Source of the DNA: Chromatocurvus sp046260765
GTDB taxonomy: Bacteria > Pseudomonadota > Gammaproteobacteria > Pseudomonadales > Halieaceae
Length of the DNA: 64,000 nt
Assembly: GCA_046260765.1 (NCBI GenBank)
Contig: JBHEOO010000014.1
Location: forward strand, 1 to 64,000
Reading direction: 5' to 3'
The translations under genes and the position numbers were made by a program. Under the pieces are notes generated by a model. The model saw nothing but the letters and a program-made list of their open reading frames with translations, made no database searches and was not told the DNA's origin. Shown here in pieces: positions 51,984 through 59,899 of the stretch (positions are counted from its first letter, which is position 1; each line of letters starts with the position of its first letter).

Positions 51984-54050
51984 ATGACCAGTATTGAAAC
52001 CGAGGAAAAAGCCCGACTCGACGCCTGCCAGGCAAGCATTGTCGAGGCAATCGACGGCATCAGCGTGCGACTGAACGACTACTCCCGGGAAATACAGACG
52101 CGCAAGGAATATCTGTGGGAGGCGCGCCGGGACATGGACCACATTGAGAAAATCGCCGTCCGCCAGACCATAGAACAGACGCTGGACACGGCGGAGGTGC
52201 TCAAGGAACAGCAGCAGAAACTCGCGAAGCTCCAGCGCTCCCCCTACTTTGGCCGCTTTGATTTTGTCAGGCGCGAGGGGGATGTCGGAGAGCCGGTCTA
52301 TATTGGCGTGCACCACTTTCGCGACGAGGAAGCGCAGGAAACCCTCGTTTATGACTGGCGCGCACCGATCGCCTCCATGTTCTACGATTTTGAGACCGGA
52401 CCGGCGCAATACGAGGCGCCCTCCGGTGAAGTGCGGGGTGAGCTCACGCGCAAGCGCCAGTTTCGCATCCGAGACGGCGAAATGGAGTTCGTGCTGGAGA
52501 CCGGCGTGAATATCGTCGACGACCTGCTGCAGGAAGAGCTGAGTCGCGCCAGCAGCGACGAGGGCATGCAGAACATCGTCGCCACCATTCAGCGCGACCA
52601 GAACGCCATCATACGCAACGATGAAGCACACACGCTGGTGATCCAGGGTGTCGCAGGCTCGGGCAAGACCTCCATCGCGCTGCATCGCATTGCCTATCTG
52701 CTGTACCGCTTCAAAGATACCCTGAGTTCGGACGACATTCTGATCATTTCGCCGAACCGCGTGTTTGCCGACTACATCGGCAACGTGCTGCCCGAGCTCG
52801 GTGAAGAGCAGGTGGCGGAAATCGGCATGGAAACGCTGGCCGAAGAATTGCTGGACCACCAGTACCGCTTTCAGTCGTTTTTCGAGCAGACGGCGGCACT
52901 GCTGGAAGGCCGCGATGAGTCGCTGCCTGCGCGCATCGCCGCCAAGGCCTGCCCCGATTTTCTACGCCAGCTCGATGCCTATGCGGCGCATGTGGAAGCC
53001 AGTTCGTTTGCAGCAGTCGACTGGCGCATCGGGCGCAAGATCGTGCCGGCCTGGTTCTTCGAAGAAAACTGGCCGCGTTACCGGGGCGTCGGTCTCACCG
53101 AGCGGGTACAGCGCATGGTGACGGCTACCGAGCGGCAGATCGGTGTTCACTATAATTACGATCTTGAGCTCGAGGAGCGTCGCGCTCTGCGCGAGGCCGT
53201 GCGCGGCATGGTGCGCAAGGTGACCCTGCGACAGGCCTATATCGGGATGTTCGACTGGATAGAGCAGCCCGGGCTCTTCAAGCCGGCCGGTGGCAGGCTG
53301 GAGTATGGCGATGTTTTCCCCCTCATCTACCTGAAAATGCGCCTGGAGGGAGTAACCAACCCCTACAGTCGCATCAAACACCTGCTGATCGATGAGATGC
53401 AGGACTACACGGCTGTGCAGTATGCGGTACTGGCTCGACTGTTTACCTGCCGCAAGACCGTGCTCGGTGATGCATCGCAGTCGGTAAACCCTTACACGAG
53501 CTCTACCGCGGAAACCATACGCCAGCGCCTGCCCTCGTCAGCAACGGTGAAGCTGACGAAGAGCTACCGCTCGACCTGGGAGATCATGCAGTTTGCTCTG
53601 GGCATTTCACCCAACCCTGAACTGGAGGCGATGAAGCGCAGCGGCGAGATCCCCCGGGTTCAGTTGTGTCGCCGCAACGCGGAGATGATCGGGCACATTG
53701 TCGATGAGGTGGCGGCGCTGGAGGCGTCTGAACATGAAACCCTGGCGGTTATCGCCAGAACGCAGAAACAGGCGGCGCGGCTGCATAAGTCATTGCAGGC
53801 GCAAGGCGTTGCTGCGAGCCTGCTGCACGGCGACAGTGCGGCGTTCTCCGGTGGCGTGGTAGTGTGCACGGCGTACCTCGCCAAGGGCCTGGAATTTGAC
53901 CGGGTGATCGTGGCCGACGTCAGCGCCAGGCAGTATGCCAGCGAGATGGATCGCAGCCTGCTCTACGTTGCCTGTACCCGCGCCATGCATCGCCTGGCCC
54001 TGTTCTACGTGGGTGAGCCTTCGCCGCTGCTGCCCCACGTATCAGAGTGA
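51984..54050 (+). CDS. HelD-like superfamily 1 helicase
   Basis: This 688-residue protein has an N-terminal coiled arm (residues 1-85), then YFGRFDFVRREG, YIGVHHFRDEE and LVYDWRAPIASMFYDF, a region typical of HelD. The helicase core has Walker A QGVAGSGKTSIA (221-232), DEMQDYTAVQYAV (Walker B) and VVCTAYLAKGLEFDRVIV. HelD in Firmicutes and Actinobacteria binds RNA polymerase and frees stalled complexes. B. subtilis HelD has about 770 residues, so this copy is shorter. ATG 51984 is taken as the start. HelD is unusual in gammaproteobacteria and may be acquired. Confidence 0.88.
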   Translation: MTSIETEEKARLDACQASIVEAIDGISVRLNDYSREIQTRKEYLWEARRDMDHIEKIAVRQTIEQTLDTAEVLKEQQQKLAKLQRSPYFGRFDFVRREGDVGEPVYIGVHHFRDEEAQETLVYDWRAPIASMFYDFETGPAQYEAPSGEVRGELTRKRQFRIRDGEMEFVLETGVNIVDDLLQEELSRASSDEGMQNIVATIQRDQNAIIRNDEAHTLVIQGVAGSGKTSIALHRIAYLLYRFKDTLSSDDILIISPNRVFADYIGNVLPELGEEQVAEIGMETLAEELLDHQYRFQSFFEQTAALLEGRDESLPARIAAKACPDFLRQLDAYAAHVEASSFAAVDWRIGRKIVPAWFFEENWPRYRGVGLTERVQRMVTATERQIGVHYNYDLELEERRALREAVRGMVRKVTLRQAYIGMFDWIEQPGLFKPAGGRLEYGDVFPLIYLKMRLEGVTNPYSRIKHLLIDEMQDYTAVQYAVLARLFTCRKTVLGDASQSVNPYTSSTAETIRQRLPSSATVKLTKSYRSTWEIMQFALGISPNPELEAMKRSGEIPRVQLCRRNAEMIGHIVDEVAALEASEHETLAVIARTQKQAARLHKSLQAQGVAASLLHGDSAAFSGGVVVCTAYLAKGLEFDRVIVADVSARQYASEMDRSLLYVACTRAMHRLALFYVGEPSPLLPHVSE

Positions 54051-54064
54051 TGTCACCGCGTCAT

Positions 54065-54100
54065 TTGCGCAACATCCAGTGATGTTGGCAGGTGGCGCAA
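54065..54100. repeat. Nested inverted repeat after the helicase gene
   Basis: TTGCGC (54065-54070) pairs with GCGCAA (54095-54100), and inside it AACATC (54071-54076) pairs with GATGTT (54081-54086) across CAGT. There is no T-run, so it is a weak terminator at best; it may instead be an operator ahead of the acetolactate synthase gene. A further short hairpin GCGCC/GGCGC lies at 54129-54144. Confidence 0.6.
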
Positions 54101-54174
54101 AACATTTGGATGACAATTGCGTAACATAGCGCCTACCCTGGCGCCCTGAAAATTCTGCACCGGATACAGCCTTT

Positions 54175-56001
54175 ATGAGCACCGACAACGTTACCTACGC
54201 CGACACCACCACCATCACGGGTGGCGCCCTGACAGACATCCAGCCAGAGCAGCGGGAGGGTGCCCTGCGCGGCGCCCAGCTGTTGGCCAAGTCGCTGCAG
54301 GCGGAGGGCGTTGACGTTCTGTTCGGCTACCCGGGCGGAGCCAACCTGGAAATTTTCGATGTGCTGCGGGAGTACGATATCCAGTGCATCCGCACGGAGC
54401 ATGAGCAGGGCGCGGTGCACGCTGCCCAGGGCTACGCCCGCGCCAGTGGCCGGGTTGGCGTATGTCTGGCAACATCCGGGCCCGGAGCGACCAATCTCGT
54501 GACCGGCATTGCCGATGCCAACAGCGATTCCACGCCGATTGTCGCCATAACGGGCAATGTACCGTCACATCTGCTCGGCAAAAACGCGTTTCAGGAAGTG
54601 GATATCGTCAGCATCACCCGTCCGGTGACGAAGCGCAGTACGCTGGTGAAGCAGGTGGCTGACATTCCGGCGGTGGTGCGTGAGGCCTTTGCACTGGCGG
54701 GGGGTAACCGTCCCGGTCCGGTGCTTATCGATATCCCAAAGGACATCCAGCAGCACTACCCCCGGGATGCGGAGGGAAATCACCTGCCGCCCCCCATCCC
54801 CGCCGTCATCGAGTTGCCCGAGCAGTCGGTGGGGAGGCTGTCCGATAACCAGCTCGAGGAAGCCTGCCGGCTTATCAGTGAGGCGCAGCGCCCCGTGATT
54901 TACGCCGGAGGCGGTATTGTTGCCGCCAACTGTGCAGATGCCCTTCTCGCACTGGCGGAGAAGCTGCAGTGCCCGGTGACAACCACGATCATGGGGCACG
55001 GCGCCTTTCCGCCGGGGCATGACCTTGCGCTGCAGATTCTGGGTATGCACGGATCGAAAGCGGCGAATGTCGCCGTGAACGAGGCGGACCTGGTGATTGC
55101 TGCCGGTGTCCGCTTTGATGATCGCGTGACCGGCAAAGTGGATGCCTTTATCGCCGACGGCAAGATTATTCACATTGATATCGACCGCGATGAGCTGAAC
55201 AAGAACAAGAGCGTCACGCTGCCCATCTGGGCAGACATCGGGCATGCACTGGTGCAGCTTGGCGAGCACGCCAGCTGTGGTGAGCACACCGAGTGGCTGG
55301 ACTATCTATCTGGCCTGTTGCGTGAGTTCCCCTTCGATGTTCCCAGAGGAGAAGCGATCAGTCCCCAGTATGCAATACACCTGCTGAGCGAGATGACCAG
55401 CGGCGAAGCGGTTGTCAGTGTGGGTGTGGGTCAGCACCAGATGTGGGCGATGCAGCATTACCAGCCGCGCCAGTCCCGCTCATTCCTCAGCAGTTCGGGT
55501 TTCGGCACCATGGGTTACGGCTTACCTGCCGCCATAGGCGCGAAGCTCGCCTGTCCCGATCGACAGGTCATCGACATCGATGGCGATGGCTCGCTGAACA
55601 TGACCATTCACGAGCTCGCGACCTGTCATCGCTACAGTATAGGGGTCAAGATAGTGGTGATTAACAATCAATGGCTGGGCATGGTGCGGCAGTGGCAGGA
55701 TATGATCTATGAGGGTCATCGTTCCGGTTCGGATCTGTCGGATCCCATGGCGGTGAAGGCGCCGGGGGAGACTGACATCTACCCCGACTTTCCGATGATT
55801 GCTGCCGGCTACAGGGTGCGTGCCGAGCGCGTTTCCAGCCCTGCCGATCTGCAGGCTGCTTTCGCCCGCATGCTGGAGGACCCGGACGAGCCCTACCTGC
55901 TGGATGTGATTGTTGATGGGGCAGAGAACGTCTACCCCATGATTCCGGCGGGCGGGACGTATCGCGATATTATTATGGGGCGAGGTCCGAAGCGGAACTG
56001 A
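54175..56001 (+). CDS. Acetolactate synthase large subunit (biosynthetic type)
   Basis: This 608-residue ThDP enzyme has FGYPGGANLEIFDVL, TEHEQGAVHAAQGYARASG, SGPGATNLVTGIADA and the ThDP motif DGDGSLNMTIHELATC followed by NNQWLGMVRQWQ. It makes acetolactate for valine, leucine and isoleucine synthesis. About 30 extra residues precede the usual core start. No small regulatory subunit (ilvN/ilvH) follows; the next ORFs face it. It may be an accessory copy. Confidence 0.94.
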   Translation: MSTDNVTYADTTTITGGALTDIQPEQREGALRGAQLLAKSLQAEGVDVLFGYPGGANLEIFDVLREYDIQCIRTEHEQGAVHAAQGYARASGRVGVCLATSGPGATNLVTGIADANSDSTPIVAITGNVPSHLLGKNAFQEVDIVSITRPVTKRSTLVKQVADIPAVVREAFALAGGNRPGPVLIDIPKDIQQHYPRDAEGNHLPPPIPAVIELPEQSVGRLSDNQLEEACRLISEAQRPVIYAGGGIVAANCADALLALAEKLQCPVTTTIMGHGAFPPGHDLALQILGMHGSKAANVAVNEADLVIAAGVRFDDRVTGKVDAFIADGKIIHIDIDRDELNKNKSVTLPIWADIGHALVQLGEHASCGEHTEWLDYLSGLLREFPFDVPRGEAISPQYAIHLLSEMTSGEAVVSVGVGQHQMWAMQHYQPRQSRSFLSSSGFGTMGYGLPAAIGAKLACPDRQVIDIDGDGSLNMTIHELATCHRYSIGVKIVVINNQWLGMVRQWQDMIYEGHRSGSDLSDPMAVKAPGETDIYPDFPMIAAGYRVRAERVSSPADLQAAFARMLEDPDEPYLLDVIVDGAENVYPMIPAGGTYRDIIMGRGPKRN

Positions 56002-56218
56002 CTCTGACCACGACTCTGACAGATGAAGCGGCTACAGGCGTCTCTGATTCAACGCGGGCCCTGGCTGCGGCTCTGCGTGCGATCTCGGTTTCGCTACGAG
56101 CTCGTTCTGCTTCGCTGCGAGCGAGGTCTGCGTCACTGCCACTGCGTGCCCTAATTGCTTCCCGGGTACACGCCTGAAGACGAGTCTCCTCACGCTTCTT
56201 CCGCCTCCCTTTTTTCAT
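55973..56218 (-). CDS. Small coiled, Ala/Arg/Glu-rich protein of unknown function
   Basis: This 81-residue ORF starts MKKGRRKKREETRL and then has four seven-residue units (DLARSEA, ERARSET, EIARRAA, ARARVES), predicted as a coiled coil. GGAG about eight bases before the ATG is a good ribosome binding site, and its ATGA overlaps the stop of a short upstream frame that ends in EEIRRRGEIR. Its end overlaps the acetolactate synthase end by 29 bases. I do not recognise a family; it may be spurious. Confidence 0.4.
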   Translation of the reverse strand: MKKGRRKKREETRLQACTREAIRARSGSDADLARSEAERARSETEIARRAAARARVESETPVAASSVRVVVRVSSASDLAP

Positions 56219-56382
56219 CGGATCTCTCCTCTGCGGCGAATTTCTTCGCTCAGGGCGTCTGCACCGTGCTGCATTTCCCGATTAATCTCTGCCGCTTTCG
56301 CCGCAGAAGCCACGGATGCTCTGGCATCCAGGCCGTAGGCTATCGATCAGGCGCATCTGGCCGTCGTTGATGCGCTCTAACA

Positions 56383-56583
56383 CTACTTGGCCTGATTTTT
56401 TTCAAACTCCCGGATCTGCTCCTCTGCCTCTTCCTTTGAAACACCGTATGCATGCTGGATTTCACCCGCGAGCTGCTCGCGTTTGCCGTCAATGACGTCA
56501 AGGCGGGCGTCTGTGCGATAGCACACCTGATCGTGCGCGCATGAGTGTGGTAACGCACAGAAAATTGGCGTCTTTCCGTTCAT
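56383..56583 (-). CDS. CsbD-like small stress protein with an atypical N-terminal half
   Basis: This is a 66-residue ORF. The C-terminal half, LDVIDGKREQLAGEIQHAYG followed by VSKEEAEEQIREFEK, matches the end of CsbD-family proteins. The N-terminal half, MNGKTPIFCALPHSCAHDQV, lacks the CsbD opening WKQLKG. It may be a broken gene or a fusion made by deletion. CsbD proteins are general-stress proteins. The gene lies upstream of the coiled ORF on the same strand and divergent from a Crp/Fnr regulator. Confidence 0.6.
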   Translation of the reverse strand: MNGKTPIFCALPHSCAHDQVCYRTDARLDVIDGKREQLAGEIQHAYGVSKEEAEEQIREFEKNQAK

Positions 56584-56652
56584 GTTCAGTTGCTCAGGGG
56601 TTCACCGGTTGATCGCCTGAGGCCTGTTGTTTTCATTTTGTGAGTGAAGTCC

Positions 56653-57411
56653 ATGCCAGCAAATGGAAAGTGCGTCCTGAACGCGCCAGTGGCGGCTGGT
56701 AATCAGCTCCTCGCGTATTTGCCGCAGCGCCAGCGAGAGGGCATTGTCGCGCGCTCCGACACAGTCGACATGGTGTTCGGCGCCGTTCTCTGCGAAGTGG
56801 GGGAGCCGTTCGAACATCTCTACTTCCCCACGAGCGGCAGTATTTCAGTGCTGCGAACCATGCTGGACCATGAGCCGTTTGAAACAGAAAACATAGGACG
56901 TGAGGGAATGCTGGGCGCGGCGCTGGCGCTGGGCGTTGCGCGTGCGTCTCAGCGGGGTGTCGTGTGTGCCGAGGGTCTGGCTCTACGACTGAAAAGCGAA
57001 ATTTTTCGGGAAGTCCTGGATCAGTATCCCGCGTTGCACAGTGTTTTACAGCGCTATCTCTATGTGGTCATGGCAGGGCTGTCACAATCGATCGGCTGCG
57101 TACGTTTTCACGATGTCGGAAGTCGCCTTGCTCGGGCCCTGCTGCTGGCGCATGATCGCGTGAGTGCCGATGACCTGCCGTTACTGACGCATAAGCTACT
57201 TGCGGAGATGCTCGGTGTCCAACGAGGTTCGGTAACCATTGCGGCCGCCAGGCTGCAGCGACGAGGTATTATACGCTATAGCCGGGGCCGGATCGCCGTA
57301 CTCGACCGCGAGGGTCTCGAGGACGCAGCCTGTAGTTGCTATCGGGCGAGTATTGAGAATTACGACAGTGTGTTCCCAGCGAGCGCCGCTGCATGCACCC
57401 CCGTAAAATAG
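56653..57411 (+). CDS. Crp/Fnr-superfamily regulator 1
   Basis: This 252-residue protein has an N-terminal cyclic-nucleotide-binding-like barrel (FEHLYFPTSGSISVLRTM to about residue 130) and a C-terminal winged helix (THKLLAEMLGVQRGSVTIAA, RLQRRGIIRYSRGRI). It lacks the RSA phosphate-binding cassette of CRP and the N-terminal cysteines of FNR, so the ligand is unknown. The start is ATG 56653, with GTG 56644 as an alternative. It is a paralogue of the gene at 57758. Confidence 0.88.
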   Translation: MPANGKCVLNAPVAAGNQLLAYLPQRQREGIVARSDTVDMVFGAVLCEVGEPFEHLYFPTSGSISVLRTMLDHEPFETENIGREGMLGAALALGVARASQRGVVCAEGLALRLKSEIFREVLDQYPALHSVLQRYLYVVMAGLSQSIGCVRFHDVGSRLARALLLAHDRVSADDLPLLTHKLLAEMLGVQRGSVTIAAARLQRRGIIRYSRGRIAVLDREGLEDAACSCYRASIENYDSVFPASAAACTPVK

Positions 57412-57757
57412 AAGTGTAAAAATAACAGCGCCGACTCTCGCTGTTATGTATGCTGGCGCACGGAGAGTGCGATAGATTAAGGTAAGTTTAGTAAAGGCCT
57501 GAATGTATTCGTGAATACCGTATTGTTTGAGCGATTTCCTTATCACCTCTCGTGATAGACGCCGAATCGCCGTCAATACCCTTGCGGAACATCAGGCAAT
57601 GGCAACCTGAATTTTAGCGACCGGGTTAAAAGTATTTGTCAATAGTACTTGTTGACAGGGCCTGTAGACAGGGCCTGTAGACAGGGCTTGTAGACAGGGC
57701 CTGTAGACAGGGGGATGGCTAAACACACCTGAGTCTGTATCTTTGGAGACCTCAGCT
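57412..57757. other. 346-base spacer between two Crp/Fnr-type genes
   Basis: No gene is supported. TGTCAA (57638-57643) and TTGACA (57653-57658) form an inverted repeat, followed by a 13-bp tandem array listed separately. The regulator's ribosome binding site GGAG is at 57745-57748. Confidence 0.6.
57654..57714 (+). repeat. Four and a half tandem copies of a 13-bp unit before a Crp/Fnr-type gene
   Basis: GACAGGGCCTGTA occurs at 57654-57666, 57667-57679, 57680-57692 (one change) and 57693-57705, with a partial copy after. The array sits about 45 bases before the regulator's start, where copy number would alter promoter-to-gene spacing. Confidence 0.9.
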
Positions 57758-58492
57758 ATGAAGCTGGCTGCGTGCCCCGAACAGAACCATCTTCTTGCTG
57801 CTCTGTCAGCTGATATTCAGGATCGACTGTTCCCTTACCTTGAGCATGTGCCAATACCGCTTGGTATGGTGATGTACGAATCCGGCGATAGAATGCGCCA
57901 CGTTTACTTTCCCACAGACAGCATTGTGTCATTGCTTTACGTAATGGAGAGTGGTTCGTCAGCTGAAATTTCCGTCGTGGGCAACGAGGGTCTCGTCGGT
58001 ATCTCGCTGTTCATGGGTGGAGAGAGTACTTCCAGCCGTGCCGTGGTTCAAAGCGGTGGTAGCGCGTACCGGCTGCTGGGGCAAAGACTTGTCGACGAGT
58101 TTCATCGCCACGGTGAATTGATGACCTTGTTGTTACGCTACACACAGTCACTGATTACGCAGATGGCCCAGACCGCAGTGTGTAACCGTCACCACACCAT
58201 TGATCAGCAGTTGTGTCGTTGGCTGCTGCTTTCGCTTGACCGGCTCAATTCAGACGAGCTGACCATGACGCAGGAACTCATCGCCAACATGCTGGGCGTT
58301 CGGCGCGAGGGCGTGACGGAAGCAGCAGGGAAACTGCAGAAACAGGGCGTTATTGAATACCGTCGTGGAAAGATAAAAGTGCTCGATAGACCCACGCTTG
58401 AGCGACTCAGCTGCGAGTGCTACTCGGTCGTCAAGAAGGAGTCGGATCGATTGCTGAATGCCCTGCCTACTCGCAACGTGAAGTCGGCATGA
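57758..58492 (+). CDS. Crp/Fnr-superfamily regulator 2
   Basis: This 244-residue protein has a barrel domain (YESGDRMRHVYFPTDSIVSL), a linking helix and a winged helix (TQELIANMLGVRREGVTEAA, KLQKQGVIEYRRGKIKVLDR). It shares this plan, and many residues, with the regulator upstream. Like it, no clear cAMP or iron-sulfur site is visible. ATG 57758 is preferred over TTG 57743 because GGAG lies nine bases upstream. The 13-bp array lies in its 5' region. Confidence 0.88.
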   Translation: MKLAACPEQNHLLAALSADIQDRLFPYLEHVPIPLGMVMYESGDRMRHVYFPTDSIVSLLYVMESGSSAEISVVGNEGLVGISLFMGGESTSSRAVVQSGGSAYRLLGQRLVDEFHRHGELMTLLLRYTQSLITQMAQTAVCNRHHTIDQQLCRWLLLSLDRLNSDELTMTQELIANMLGVRREGVTEAAGKLQKQGVIEYRRGKIKVLDRPTLERLSCECYSVVKKESDRLLNALPTRNVKSA

Positions 58493-58660
58493 TTGAGATT
58501 CAGGAACTCGAGAGCCGCTGCACACCACGACACTGAACGTTGGCTGCTGCAGATATTGCGGCCGAGTGGCAGCGGAGCGGGCATGGGTACGCCGTAGAGA
58601 TTTCACCTTATGTGGTATTGCGCACAGAACAGGTAAAAACCGCCACCTAGTCTTACTGAC

Positions 58661-59899
58661 ATGGACAGCTCACATCACAATTTGGCCTTTGCCGATGCCC
58701 GTAGCACGAAGGCTGCTCCCTCGGCCCTCGCCGAGCCGGTTTGCCCGCGCTGCAAGGGTTCCCTGGTCCGCATCCGGCGACGCATTGTAGATCGTATTAT
58801 CTGTCTTTTTACACTGGTCTGGCGCTATCGCTGTATCGGCGATAATGGCAATCCGGCCTGCGCATGGCAGGGTAATATCCACGCCTATTCACCGGGTGGA
58901 GATAAGGTGGGGCATACAGCCTTTGGTGACATGTCTTTTGGGGATATGGCGCAGATCACGCTCAACGCGATTGGTGACGCGGTTCTGGTTGCTGATCCGG
59001 CTGGCAGGGTGATCTACATGAACAAGGTCGCCGAGACGCTCACAGGCTGGTCCAGCGCAGAATCCCTGGGCAAACCGGTGGAGGATATCTTTTTCATCGT
59101 TGATGCCAGCACGCGGGAGCGAATGGTCAGTCCGTCGAAGCGGGCCATGAGCCAGGATCGTATTGTCGAGCTGGAACTCGGCAGCATTCTGATACGCCAC
59201 GACGGAACCGATCTTGCGATTGAAGATTCGGCGGCGCCGATTCTCAATCGACTGGGCGAGATTGTGGGTGCTGTCATTGTCTTTCATGACGCGCGGGAAT
59301 CGAGGACGGTGACTGAGATGATGAGCCATCATGCCCAGCACGACATTCTTACAGACCTGCCGAACCGGCTGCTACTCCTGGAGCGGCTTACACAGGCCAT
59401 CGGTATGGCCAGTCGTAACCACAAGCAGATTGCCCTGCTCTTTCTGGACCTCGATCGCTTCAAGGACGTCAACGATTCGTTTGGTCACGCCGTTGGAGAT
59501 CAGCTACTGCGAGACATCGCGGCAGATATCCTTTCCTGCGTGCGCACGACGGACACAGTGAGCCGACTCGGCGGTGACGAATTCGTTATTCTTCTTACCC
59601 AGATTGAAAAGTTACACGATGCTGCCCAGGTGGCAGAAAAGCTGTTGGAGAAGGTTGCCCGCCCGCGGGTTGTCGATGGCCACAGGCTGCACATTACCCT
59701 GAGCATTGGAATCAGTGCTTATCCAGAAAACGGGCTGGATGCGGCCACATTAATGGACCATGCAGACGGTGCCATGTATCGCTCCAAGGCCGCAGGACGA
59801 AACAAGTTCCCGTTGTCTTCGAGGCGCTGTGCGGTGTCACTTCCTACCGTCGTCCATTCCGACGCATGCCCGGAGTCAAGCCGTGCCGTCAAAATGTAA
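58661..59899 (+). CDS. Zinc-ribbon PAS-GGDEF diguanylate cyclase
   Basis: This 412-residue protein has an N-terminal Cys-rich segment (CPRCKGSLVRIRRR with later C residues in YRC and PACAWQ), a PAS domain (residues 100-220, TLNAIGDAVLVADPAGRVIY) and a GGDEF domain with DILTDLPNRLLLLERL, LDLDRFKDVNDSFGHAVGD and RLGGDEF. RTTD five residues before GGDEF is an I-site. Relatives often carry a following EAL domain; here the protein ends soon after the cyclase. Its last 11 bases overlap the facing epimerase gene. Confidence 0.9.
   Translation: MDSSHHNLAFADARSTKAAPSALAEPVCPRCKGSLVRIRRRIVDRIICLFTLVWRYRCIGDNGNPACAWQGNIHAYSPGGDKVGHTAFGDMSFGDMAQITLNAIGDAVLVADPAGRVIYMNKVAETLTGWSSAESLGKPVEDIFFIVDASTRERMVSPSKRAMSQDRIVELELGSILIRHDGTDLAIEDSAAPILNRLGEIVGAVIVFHDARESRTVTEMMSHHAQHDILTDLPNRLLLLERLTQAIGMASRNHKQIALLFLDLDRFKDVNDSFGHAVGDQLLRDIAADILSCVRTTDTVSRLGGDEFVILLTQIEKLHDAAQVAEKLLEKVARPRVVDGHRLHITLSIGISAYPENGLDAATLMDHADGAMYRSKAAGRNKFPLSSRRCAVSLPTVVHSDACPESSRAVKM

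Noticed and set aside
57654..57714. CRISPR-like array
   Set aside because: The repeated units are 13 bp with no spacers between them and no cas gene is in the window; it is a simple tandem repeat.
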